From contig NC_092677.1 in assembly GCF_964355755.1 (NCBI RefSeq), positions 10,564,601 to 10,624,600 on the forward strand: a DNA stretch of 60,000 bases, given 5' to 3'. The stretch is from Antedon mediterranea (Eukaryota; Echinodermata; Crinoidea; Comatulida; Antedonidae). The position numbers and the translations under genes were made by a program. Positions 30,704 through 43,900 of the stretch are shown here, in pieces. The notes beneath the pieces were generated by a model that was given only the letters and a program-made list of their open reading frames with translations, ran no database searches and was not told the DNA's origin. Position 1 is the first letter of the stretch. The number at the start of each line of letters is the position of its first letter.

Positions 30704-31296
30704 GGACACATTTTATTGTGCCAAATTTTTCAGCACAATGTTTTTTTCATAACAAAAGCAACAAAACGACAAAATATTAATATATAGGTGACAGAGCATG
30801 GTCTGATAAACTTCTATAACTAGTGTAATTAACCACACAACTCAATCCACGCTATACAATTCATAGACCTATATATTAACGACACGACACACATAAACTG
30901 GAAACTGTAACTTGTAAGCTTATTGATAAACAAAATAAAATAAAAACGATTCAAATAATCAATTGATTCAAATAATCGATCATATATTCAGCATGAGCAA
31001 ATAAATCAATAATCAATCGCCCGATCAATCGTTATTAAAAGACATTTACAAAAAGTAGGCCTATCCTATATGAGTAAAAACATTAACAGAGAGACACCCA
31101 CTCAAAAGCTATGAGGTGTATCAAAACGATCCATTAGAGTATTACTTAAAAGAAGTACAAAAAGGCCAATTTTTAAACTGAAAGATCGAAAACTAGATAA
31201 ATTGAGAATTTGTGAAAAGGAGGTTAAATTGGTTCAGCCAATCAATATATTACAAAACTTGGTGGTAACGAGTTGATATCCAATCCAATTTGAACC

Positions 31297-31500
31297 ATGT
31301 CACCAGTGGTCTAGTGGTCTGCATATGATCCAGGTTCAAATCTTGTTTGGTGCAGCTTTTTCTCATTTCATTTTTTATGTAACCTTATTTATAGAGGGAG
31401 ACCCTAAACAGCGTATGGTGACAATCAACAGACCCTTATGATAAGTTTCTGTGTGTGACGATGGCTGTGTGTGTACTAATACACTGGGGTAACCCCCTAC
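31297..31500 (+). mobile_element. tRNA-derived SINE
   Basis: A box CCAGTGGTCTAGTGGTCTGC and B box AGGTTCAAATCTTG lie about 20-30 bp apart, near 31309-31347, followed by a body with GTAACCTTATTTATAGAGGG and ending near TGGGGTAACCCCCTACTCAT. No complete tRNA cloverleaf. Confidence 0.6.
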
Positions 31501-33044
31501 TCATCAAATATTTTCAAATTTCCAGTATATCACCTGGCGGTTCAGAGCTTCCTTATGTATAAATATATATATAACTCAAACTATGTCTCTTTACTAGGTT
31601 CAATGTTATCTATGGATTAAAAATAAATCAAACAACAAATGTCAACTGTTTCTTCTATTTTTCTTCCACATTATAATGCTACTTTCTTAACAAAAACTTT
31701 TTAGTCTTACTGAATTAAATGATACTGTATCCATGGATTGTACTATTAACAAAGTTTAATCTAATTCTTCTCTATTTCTTTCACCATTATTTTCATCCTC
31801 ATTAGTTTTGTTAACGTACTCACTGTACAGGAGCCCAATATCATTCATATTAAAATCATTTTATAAATAATGAATGATTAACTATTATATGTATATATAT
31901 ATATACATACTGTATATTGTTTTCAGTAAAGGCCATGCTTATACAGCCACAGACAGGCTGCCAAAACTACAGTTCAATAATAAGGATTGAATTTATGGAA
32001 ATAACCAAGATTGCCACAGCAAGACACACCTTACATTCTTGTCTTACATATTTGCAAACTATAAAAGCATGGAGAAATTATGCTATAAAAGTATTATGTG
32101 AAATAGACAGTAAATAAAGTCCATGGGGTTATACACGGTATTGAACAATACCAATATAAAGTAACAATTAGACAAAGGTTCTAATATACACCTTGAACGT
32201 GATTAACAGGCTTGACGAGGCATTCTGATCCCCTACTAGGCTTTAACAATATCATTGTACCTTACTAGTGGGCATGTTTGGATATTATTTATAATAAGGT
32301 GATAGCGTATAACTAAATACACTTTTATCTTTAAAAGTCAAAAAATGTCATTTTATGTCATGTCATTATATATCATTATTAATATTTGGTTTGGTCTTTC
32401 CTTGACTTCTTTGTATTGTATATGGCAGAAAATTAAATAAATACTAATACTATTATATGATTATTATATATGTTATATTATATATGTTATAGCATTGGAT
32501 TGTCAATTTGCCTAAAAGAGTTTTTATTCTTAACAAAAAATAAATTTCTTTAGAAATTTTAATTAGCTGATTTAAGACGGCTTGGAAATATAGACAATAT
32601 AAAAATAGTATTAACTTATACTTAAGAGTTTAAAAAGGTCAAAAGACTGAAGACAAAGATATTCAACCTATTCATGCATAAACATCTTTCTAAAAAATTA
32701 CAGTCTGGTGGTCAGATTGATCAGATAAACTACCAGCAGTATCAATAAAATGAAATCATAAGCGTAAAACCCACCTGAAAGAAACTAAAAGGGACAAGGT
32801 CTCATAAGAATAGAACACTCATTAGGAGTGAAGTAACTAAACTACTAGTATTAAACTTCATAGGTACAACATATGACATCACTATGGAGGCAGTACACCA
32901 CAGCATCTTTGTTTTCTATAAACGGTACTTATTTTCAACTCAAATAGTACAATGCTTTGGTTAATGAAATACAAAAGAGTATAAACCGCAAATTAATTTC
33001 TTTTTTTCAATGTTAACCAGAAAATTCACAATGCCCTGAAATGA

Positions 33045-33230
33045 AATGTAGACGCAATGAAAAGTTGGCATAGTACAAAAAAATTTGATCAATAAAAAGT
33101 TGGAATAGTTTGAAAGGAATGAAAAAATGACATAGTATGAAAAAAATGAAAAAACAGCCTAGTATGAAAAAAATTAAAAGATGACACAGAATGAAAGAAA
33201 TGGGATCAATGAAAAGATGATTACAGGAAT
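33045..33230. repeat. Degenerate short tandem repeat
   Basis: Irregular copies of about 25-32 bp built on AATGAAAAGATGACATAG and TAGTATGAAAAAAATGAAAA. Copies are strongly diverged. Confidence 0.5.
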
Positions 33231-36008
33231 AGTTCGCATAGGAGAAGCAAAATTGGGAAAGTATGAAGGGGGTGTTGGAAATTGGGGGATGGGTGTAAAG
33301 TGGCACAAGAGAATACACATTATATGTTCTTTTGGAAATCAGGTGTAGACTATGGGAAGTGGAATTGGGAATAAGAATGGGGTTTTAAATGGAGGATGTA
33401 GTTGATAATAAACCAGTTTCTACCAAAATGGGCTCAAAACTTCTTCAACAAAATCATATAGTAACTATACTCCCATAGTTATTATTTCAGTATTAAGGTT
33501 TTCTGCAGTACAATTGATCTACTTATTTCCTAAAAGGATTGGCACCTGAATGGAATTTAAACTCACTTCTGAGGACAATACGAAAGACTGAATAAAGGCA
33601 AATACAAAAGCCTAGTTGCTTTCTATGACTCTAATGCCCCTATGCTTTCAGCTACCCACAGGCGCTTTCTCATTGTGAGTTAATACCCCAACTCGTGAAA
33701 TTAAATATTCAAACAGAGTTACATAGAAATTGATAGTCGTGTCTTCGACTACAAAAATCTGGGCATACATTTAATAAAGATACTTCTGATTCAGCCACAA
33801 ACCATATTTTAATCCAACAACTGATTGTCATACTCATTAATTTGGAGAAAATCTTATTTTAGTGTGATTTTCCGTTTTGTATTTGTTGTACTGTATATAA
33901 TATGGAATATTTATTCTAAAATAAAGTGATCGATTCAATTAAATAGTCATTTATGAATATTCATTCCTGGTACCCATTGACGGTCTTTGTGACCACATCC
34001 TGCCATTATTATTATTATTACTGAAAATAATAGTATGGTCCAAATCCTGAATGGGGAAACTGTTCTTGTGAATTATTTCAAATTTTTATTTCGCATTTTT
34101 ATTTCGCATTGATTAATTCCAAACATTATTACTGGGTGATTTTCTGTAGGTAGATGCTATCCAATGTATAATAATAATGATAATTAAATGGTACTGGACT
34201 GGAGATTACAATATATCTAGTTAAGATATTCATATTCATTTATTATCCACATGAGTGTAAATCCTACAGAAAGAATCTTGAGTAGAAAAAGATTTTTACA
34301 AGTACCTAATTAAATGATTCCCATGGCGACGAATTATACAATTCATGATTACATAATATCCGACCTTAATATCCAACATAAATTTTGATGAATGACATTG
34401 TACATAATAATATAACAATTATATATCATTTAGTTTTTGTATAGGTATTCAGCTCATTCAGGTCAGGTGTGTCAAATTTGTCCAGTTTTTGAGGAAATTA
34501 AACTGTGTAAATTGTATACATTTTATTATCTTTAAAAGTAAGTTATATCATTGGTTATATACAATGTGAACTGAACACAAAGCATTGTAATGTTAGTTGT
34601 ATTGTAATAATAATACAGTATTAACAAGGACATAAACCATATAATAATAATAAATAATATAAAAGATTATAAATTTAATAATATCCTCAATAATAGCCTA
34701 ATAAAATTTCTTTAAACAATAAGATATTAATAATGTTGATAATAATAATAAATAAATATACTTATATAGGCCTATACTCCATCAAAAGTTAAGTGTTGTA
34801 CTTTTTCACTATTGTATAATTCATTTCCTTTTCTTTAAACTTATGAACGCACCGTCATAAAACGTTAAAAGTTATTTATTTATATTGTATAATTGATACA
34901 TAACTTCATGGTGTATTGATTAAACTGCACACAATAACCAAAATCCAGTTGAAAGGTGTTCAAGACAATAAGAGATAATAAGGGTAACCACACTAAACGT
35001 CTGACTCACTGTTGAATTTACAACATACACCCAAAAGAGGTTCATGTATTACTAATAAGAATGATGTATGCATCTATCAACAACAGTCATAAAAATGTCA
35101 GCAATACGACAAATAGTGTAATATATCAATCTATAAATGTAACATTTATTCATTTCCTTTTGTAGGTAAAATAATTTAATATAGCAATGGAATATATAAT
35201 CAGCAAAAAACAAACAGATATAATATTATAAATAATTGTGGTGCTGAAATAAACAAAAAGGTAGTAGGTACTGAGGATCCCAAAAAGATACAGGATCTTG
35301 GGCCGGGTCTGCCTGAGAAGGGATACAAAGGGGCAGGGACAACCAGGATACAGAACAATGGATAAAACCTGAAACAATCAGGAAAATTAAGACTTGGATT
35401 CCAACCAAACTAGGAGGCGAGAAAAAAAAATGGGGATGCGGGATGTAAAGTTTATTAAATTATATAGAATTAGAATCCCTATTAAGAGGACACCTTCAAG
35501 ACTAAAAATAGTGTCTCCTTATATATGATTAATAATTAATGCTATATATTACAATCTATAATGAACATGATCAGGTAAAACAGGATATGACATGATTTGA
35601 TATTAATTGGGACAAAGATAATTCCAGACTAATCCACAATAGCAATACAAATGGTCACAAGTATGGCTACCATATTCATGCAATATACTTTTAAAGCACA
35701 AAATATAAAAGCAAATAGGAACTATTATAATTCTATTCAATCTAACAGCTATTGTATTTTCAGTAATCGAAAAAAAAAGGTTTAAAATATCTTCTAGCTG
35801 AAAGTTTTATGAATAGCCAAACCCTCGTACTAGAAATACCTTTAAAGATAAGTAAGGTTAAGTAGTCGCATAGTAGTTTTGAAAGGACCTATAGAATGGA
35901 GTCAAACAAAAGAAGTTAGCACCTATTCAAATAATTTGGGTTACTGAAGGTTGTGAAGTTACTTAATATGGGGAAAACATTATATTGGTAAAATCATGTG
36001 AAAGGGTA

Positions 36009-36956
36009 ATCATTCACCAAATTTTTTGCCAACCTGACCCATTATCCAACTCTTACACTTTTGCCAATCCATATCATTCACCAACCTCTTAGTCTTTTCC
36101 CAACCTGACTCATTATCCAATTCTAACATTTTTCCCAATCCATATCATTCACCAACTCCTAATCGTTTCCTAACCTGACCCATTATCCAACTCTTAAACT
36201 TTTCCCAATCCATATCATTCACCAAACTCTTAGTCTTTTCCCAACCTGACCCATTATTAAATTCTAACATTTTTCCCAATCCATATCATTCACCAAACTC
36301 TTAGTCTTTTCCCAACCTGACCCATTATCAAACTCTTACACTTTTGCCAATCCATATCATTCACCAAACTCTTAGTCTTTTCCCAACCTGACTCATTATC
36401 CAACTCTTACACTTTTCCCAATCCATATCATTCACCAAACTCTTAGTCCTTTCCCAACCTGACTTATTATCCAACTCTTACACTTTCCCCAAATCCATAT
36501 TATTTATCCAACTCTTAGTCTTTTCCAAACCTGACTCAAAATCCAACTCTTACATTTTCCCAATACATATCATTCACTAAACTCTTAGTCTTTTCCCAAC
36601 CTGACCCATTATCCAATTCTAACATTTTCCCAATCCATATCATTCACTAAACTCTTAGTCTTTCCCCAACCTGACCCATTATCCAATTCTAACATTTTCC
36701 CAATCAATATCATTCACCAAACTCTTATTTTTTTCTCAACCTGACCCATTATCCAACTCTTACGATTTTGCCAACTCATATCATTCACCAAACTCTTAGT
36801 CTTTTCCCAACCTGACCCATTATCCAACTCTTACACTTTTGTAAATCCATATCATTCAAAAGTTTAAGAGTTGGATAATTGGTTGGGAAAAGACTAAAAG
36901 TTGGGTTAATGAAGTGGGTTGGGAAAAACATAAGAGTTGGATTATGGCTCAGATTG
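36009..36956. repeat. 71-bp tandem array, about 12 direct copies plus an inverted end
   Basis: Successive AACCTGACCC anchors at 36031, 36102, 36172 and 36243 give a period of 70-71 bp. Each unit contains CCATTATCCAACTCTTACAC, CCAATCCATATCATTCACCA and AAACTCTTAGTCTTTTCCC. From about 36857 the orientation flips: AAGAGTTGGATAATTGGTTG and GGGAAAAGACTAAAAGTTGG are reverse complements of the unit. Confidence 0.9.
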
Positions 36957-37916
36957 GAAAATAATTATTATCGACAGTTTGGCATAAAGAGCAGTCTAGA
37001 AAATAAAAAAAATAGATGTTGGATTTACAGTGCGTGTCTAACCTGACATGAAAAAGAGATTTCTGAGTGAAATAACAAGAAAACTATAAAGAGTGCAATA
37101 AAGCATAACAATCTTTTAATCCAAAGAAAACATAACCTATCAATCAGAAATTATCAAGTGAAGAAATAAATCATTTATTTTGTCCAAAAACAAATGTTGA
37201 CCTGGTTTGATTTCGTATTGTGTAAACTTTTCCTAAAAGAATAATAGAATAATAAATAATATTCCATTCAATTAAAAACCACTGTTGGTGACAGGTGTAA
37301 AAGTTTCCCTTTAGCCTATATTTGGTAACTTTGGAAAAAAATTGAGCTTGTTTAAAGGAAAAAAAATTATTAACAGAAATGTCAAATAAATAGTTCCGAA
37401 GACAGACACGCTTGTGGTGCTACATAAAAAGATACAATAACTAGAAAAGTCATAATTAAAATGGTAGCTATTTTTCCTGCTTTTATACTAAAAAGAATCT
37501 GTCTATATTAAACAAAGATTGTACTGTAGTACAAGGATAGTACTCCTACTAGTAGTGTACTACGGAAGTGAAGGACAATAGAAAACCTCACACCAGGATT
37601 CACACCAATCATGGACAATAAGATACCTTAAACTATGTTGAAAAGAGGAATTAAACCATCTAGGTGTTGTTGTAAAGAAAGGATTTACATTTGAATTCTA
37701 GTGTATTATATAAAGGATGTCACATATATATATATTATATCGTACAGTTAACTCTATGTGGGGTAAGCGCAAAAGAATTTGGGATCGATCAAACGTTGAG
37801 AAAATTAAGTTTCTGGGTTTCACAGAGAACAGTTTTAAAGTTAATGTTGGGTCTTGATTTAGTGTTAGGCGATAAGTGTAAATTTATTTTACAATTTCAT
37901 TACTGAAGTAAAATAT
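36957..37916. other. Unique-looking spacer between two arrays
   Basis: AT-rich spacer with no recognised gene. A 71-codon plus-strand frame near 37691 has no recognisable content. Confidence 0.35.
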
Positions 37917-40900
37917 CAATAATAAAATATTGAAGTGGCAATAATACTAGTATAGTAGAAATACTGCAGTAATTACAATTACCACAGTACTGCAGTAGCA
38001 ATACTGAAGAATGAAAATTACTGAAGTAATTGAAATAAGAGTATTGCAGTATAAATACTGAAATAAATGTATAAACAGTACTGCAAGAGAAATATTAATT
38101 TAATGGTGATAATATACTGCAGGAGAAATATTAAAGCAATGGAAAAACAGTACTGCAGGAGAAATACTGAAGAAATGACAATAACAGTACTGCAGGAGAA
38201 ATAGTGAAGAAATGACAATAACAGTACTGCAGGAGAAATAGTGAAGAAATGGCAATAACAGTACTGCAGGAGAAATACTGAAGAAATGGCAATAACAGTA
38301 CTGCAAGCGAAATACTGAAGAAATGGCAATAATAGTACTGCAGGAGAAATACTGAAGAAATGGCAATAACATTACTGCAGGAGAAATACTGAAGAAATGG
38401 CAATAACAGTACTGCAGGAGAAATACTGAAGAAATGGCAATAACAGTACTGCAGGAGAAATACTGAAGAAATGGCAATAACAGTACTGCAAGAAAAATAC
38501 TGAAGAAATGGCAATAACAATACTGCAGAAGAAATATTAAAGCAATGGAAAAACAGTACTGCAAGAGAAATATTAATTTAATGGTGATAAAATACTGCAG
38601 GAGAAATACTGAAAAAATGGCAATAAAAGTACTGCAGGAGAAATACTGAAGAAATGGCAATAACAGTACTGCAGGAGAAATACTGAAGAAATGGCAATAA
38701 CCGTACTGCAGGAGAAATACTAATAACAGTACTGCAGGAGAAATACTGAAGAAATGGCAATAACAGTACTGCAAGCGAAATACTGAAGAAATGGCAATAA
38801 TAGTACTGCAGGAGAAATACTGAAGAAATGGCAATAACATTACTGCAGGAGAAATACTGAAGAAATGGCAATAACAGTACTGCAGGAGAAATACTGAAGA
38901 AATGGCAATAACAGTATTGCAGGAGAAATACTGAAGAAATGGCAATAACAGTACTGCAAGAGAAATACTGAAGAAATGGCAATAACAGTACTGCAGGAGA
39001 AATATTAAAGCAATGGAAAAACAGTACTGCAAGAGAAATATTAATTTAATGGTGATAATATACTGCAGGAAAAATATTGAAAAAATGGCAATAAAAGTAC
39101 TTCAGGAGAAATACTGAAGAAATGGCAATAACAGTACTGCAGGAGAAATACTGAAGAAATGGCAAAAACCGTACTGCAGGAGAAATACTAATAACAGTAC
39201 TGCAGGAAAAATACTGAAGAAATGGCAATAACAGTACTGCAGGAGAAATACTGAAGAAATGGCAATAACAGTACTGCAAGAGAAATACTGAAGAAATGGC
39301 AATAACAGTACTGCAGGAGAAATACTGAAGAAATGGCAATAACAGTACTGCAGGAGAAATACTGAAGAAATGGCAATAACAGTACTGCAAGAGAAATACT
39401 GAAGGAATGGCAATAACAGTACTGCAGGAGAAATATTAATTTAATGGCGATAACAGTACTGCAAGAGAAATATTAATTTAATGGCGATAACATAGTGCAG
39501 GAGAAATATTAAAGCAATGGAAAAACAGTACTGCAGGAGAAATACTGAAAAAATGGCAATAACAGTACTGCAGGAGAAATACTGAAGAAATGGCAATAAC
39601 AGTACTGCAAGAGAAATATTAATTTAATGGCGATAACAGTACTGCAAGAGAAATATTAATTTAATGGCGATAACATAGTGCAGGAGAAATATTAAAGCAA
39701 TGGAAAAACAGTACTGCAGGAGAAATACTGAAAAAATGGCAATAAAAGTACTGCAGGAGAAATACTGAAGAAATGGCAATAACAGTACTGCAAGAGAAAT
39801 ACTGAAGAAATGGCAATAACAGTACTGCAGGAGAAATACTGAAGAAATGGCAATAACTGTACTGCAGGAGAAATACTGAAAAAATGACAATAAAAGTTTT
39901 GCAGGAGAAATACTGAAGAAATGGCAATAACAGTACTGCAGGAGAAATACTGAAGAAATGGCAATAAAAGTACTGCAGGAGAAATACTGAAGAAATGGCA
40001 ATAAAAGTACTGCAGGAGAAATACTGAAAAAATGGCAATAAAAGTACTGCAGGAGAAATACTGAAGAAATGGCAATAACAGTACTGCAGGAGAAATACTG
40101 AAGAAATGGCAATAACAGTACTGCAGGAGAAATACTGAAGAAATGGCAATAACAGTACTGCAAGAGAAATACTGAAGAAATGGCAATAACAGTACTGCAG
40201 AAGAAATATTAATTTAATGGCGATAACAGTACTGCAAGAGAAATATTAATTTAATGGCGATAACATAGTGCAGGAGAAATATTAAAGCAATGGAAAAACA
40301 ATACTGCAGGAGAAATACTGAAAAATGGCAATAACAGTACTGCAGGAGAAATACTGAAGAAATGCCAATAACAGTACTGCAAGAGAAATATTAATTTAAT
40401 AGTGATAACAGTACTGCAAGAGAAATATTAATTTAATGGCGATATCATAGTGCAGGAGAAATATTAAAGCAATGGAAAAACAGTACTGCAGGAGAAATAC
40501 TGAAGAAATGGCAATAAAAGTACTGCAAGAGAAATATTGAAGAAATGGCAATAAAAGTATGGCAGGAGAAATATTAATTTAATGGCGATAACATAGTGCA
40601 GGAGAAATATTAAAGCAATGGAAAAACAGTACTGCAGGAGAAATACTGAAAAAATGGCAATAAAAGTACTGCAGGAGAAATACTGAAGAAATGGCAATAA
40701 AAGTACTGCAAGAGAAATATTGAAGAAATGGCAATAAAAGTATGGCAGGAGAAATATTAATTTAATGGCGATAACAGTACTGCAAGAGAAATACTGAAGA
40801 AATGGCAATAACAGTACTGCAGGAGAAATATTAATTTAATGGCAATAACAGTACTGGAAGAGAAATATTAATTTAATGGCGATAACATAGTGCAGGAGAA

Positions 40901-43900
40901 ATATTAAAGCAATGGAAAAACAGTACTGCAGGAGAAATACTGAAAAAATGGCAATAAAAGTACTGCAGGAGAAATATTAATTTAATGGCAATAACAGTAC
41001 TGCAAGAGAAATATTAATTTAATGGCGATAACATAGTGCAGGAGAAATATGAAAGCAATGGCAATAAAAGTACTGCAGGAGAAATACTGAAGAAATGGCA
41101 ATAACAGTACTGCAGGAGAAATACTGAAGAAATGGCAATAAAAACTGCAGAAGAAATACTGAAGAAATGGCAATAACAGTACTACAGGAGAAATACTGAA
41201 AAAATGGCAATAAAAGTACTGCAGGAGAAATACTGAAGAAATGGCAATAACAGTACTGCAGGAGAAATACTGAAGAAATGGCAATAACAGTACTGCAGGA
41301 GAAATACTGAAGAAATGGCACTAACAGTACTGCAGGAGAAATACTGAAGAAATGGCAATAACAGTACTGCAGGAGAAATACTGAAGAAATGGCAATAACA
41401 GTACTGCAGGAGAAATACTGAAGAAATGGTAATAACAGTACTGCAAGAGAAATACTGAAGAAATGGCAATAACAGTACTGCAGGAGAAATACTGAAGAAA
41501 TGGCAATAACAGTACTGCAGGAAAAATATGAAAGCAATGGCAAAAACAGTACTGCAAGAGAAATACTGAAGAAATGGCAATAACAGTACTGCAGGAGAAA
41601 TATTAATTTAATGGCGATAACAACAGTACTGCAAGAGAAATACTGAAGAAATGGCAATAACAGTACTGCAGGAGAAATATTAATTTAATGGCAATAACAG
41701 TACTGCAAGAGAAATATTAATTTAATGGCGATAACATAGTGCAGGAGAAATATTAAAGCAATGGAAAAACAGTACTGCAGGAGAAATACTGAAAAAATGC
41801 CAATAACAGTACTGTAAGAGAAATAATAATTTAATGGCGATAACAGTACTGCAAGAGAAATATTAATTTAATGGCAATAACAGTACTGCAAGAGAAATAT
41901 TAATTTAATGGCAATAACAGTACTGCAAGAGAAATATTAATTTAATGGCGATAACATAGTGCAGGAGAAATATGAAAGCAATGGCAATAAAAGTCCTGCA
42001 GGAGAAATACTGAAGAAATGGCAATAACAGTACTGCAAGAGAAATACTGAAGAAATGGCAATAACAGTACTGCAAGATAAATACTGAAGAAATGGCAATA
42101 ACAGTACTGCAGGAGAAATATGAAAGCAATGGCAATAACAGTACTGCAGGAGAAATACTGAAGAAATGGCAATAACAGTACTGCAAGAGAAATACTGAAG
42201 AAATGGCAATAACAGTACTGCAAGAGAAATACTGAAGAAATGGCAATAAAAGTACTGCAAGAGAAATACTGAAGAAATGGCAATAAAAGTATGGCAGGAG
42301 AAATATTAATTTAATGGCGATAACAGTACTGCAAGAGAAATACTGAAGAAATGGCAATAACAGTACTGCAGGAGAAATATTAATTTAATGGCAATAACAT
42401 AGTGCAGGAGAAATATTAAAGCAATGGAAAAACAGTACTGCAGGAGAAATACTGAAAAAATGGCAATAAAAGTACTGCAGGAGAAATATTAATTTAATGG
42501 CAATAACAGTACTGCAAGAGAAATATTAATTTAATGGCGATAACATAGTGCAGGAGAAATATGAAAGCAATGGCAATAAACGTACTGCAGGAGAAATACT
42601 GAAGAAATGGCAATAACAGTACTGCAGGAGAAATACTGAAGAAATGGCAATAAAAACTGCAGAAGAAATACTGAAGAAATGGCAATAACAGTACTACAGG
42701 AGAAATACTGAAAAAATGGCAATAAAAGTACTGCAGGAGAAATACTGAAGAAATGGCAATAACAGTACTGCAGGAGAAATACTGAAGAAATGGCAATAAC
42801 AGTACTGCAGGAGAAATACTGAAGAAATGGCAATAACAGTACTGCAGGAGAAATACTGAAGAAATGGCAATAACAGTACTGCAGGAGAAATACTGAAGAA
42901 ATGGCAATAACAGTACTGCAGGAGAAATACTGAAGAAATGGTAATAACAGTACTGCAAGAGAAATACTGAAGAAATGGCAATAACAGTACTGCAGGAGAA
43001 ATACTGAAGAAATGGCAATAACAGTACTGCAGGAAAAATATGAAAGCAATGGCAAAAACAGTACTGCAAGAGAAATACTGAAGAAATGGCAATAACAGTA
43101 CTGCAGGAGAAATATTAATTTAATGGCGATAACAACAGTACTGCAAGAGAAATACTGAAGAAATGGCAATAACAGTACTGCAGGAGAAATATTAATTTAA
43201 TGGCAAGAACAGTACTGCAAGAGAAATATTAATTTAATGGCGATAACATAGTGCAGGAGAAATATTAAAGCAATGGAAAAACAGTACTGCAGGAGAAATA
43301 CTGAAAAAATGGCAATAACAGTACTGTAAGAGAAATAATAATTTAATGGCGATAACAGTACTGCAAGAGAAATATTAATTTAATGGCAATAACAGTACTG
43401 CAAGAGAAATATTAATTTAATGGCAATAACAGTACTGCAAGAGAAATATTAATTTAATGGCGATAACATAGTGCAGGAGAAATATGAAAGCAATGGCAAT
43501 AAAAGTCCTACAGGAGAAATACTGAAGAAATGGCAATAACAGTACTGCAAGAGAAATACTGAAGAAATGGCAATAACAGTACTGCAAGATAAATACTGAA
43601 GAAATGGCAATAACAGTACTGCAGGAGAAATATGAAAGCAATGGCAATAACAGTACTGCAGGAGAAATACTGAAGAAATGGCAATAACAGTACTGCAAGA
43701 GAAATACTGAAGAAATGGCAATAACAGTACTGCAAGAGAAATACTGAAGAAATGGCAATAAAAGTACTGCAAGAGAAATACTGAAGAAATGGCAATAACA
43801 GTACTGCAGGAGAAATATTAATTTAATGGCAATAACAGTACTGCAGGAGAAATATTAATTTAATGGCAATAACAGTACTGCAAGAGAAATATTAATTTAA

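Larger units (their letters stand above)
30704..36008. other. Intergenic region, no recognised gene
   Basis: 5.3 kb of AT-rich DNA. It holds a SINE (31297-31500) and a degenerate short repeat (33045-33230). No exon with recognisable protein similarity was seen. Confidence 0.4.

Noticed and set aside
30269-30780. 165-codon plus-strand frame with repeated DTHIQGT and overlapping frames on both strands
   Set aside because: Artefact of the 16/17-bp minisatellite.
31297-31375. Functional tRNA gene
   Set aside because: A and B boxes are too close and no acceptor stem is found; treated as a SINE head.
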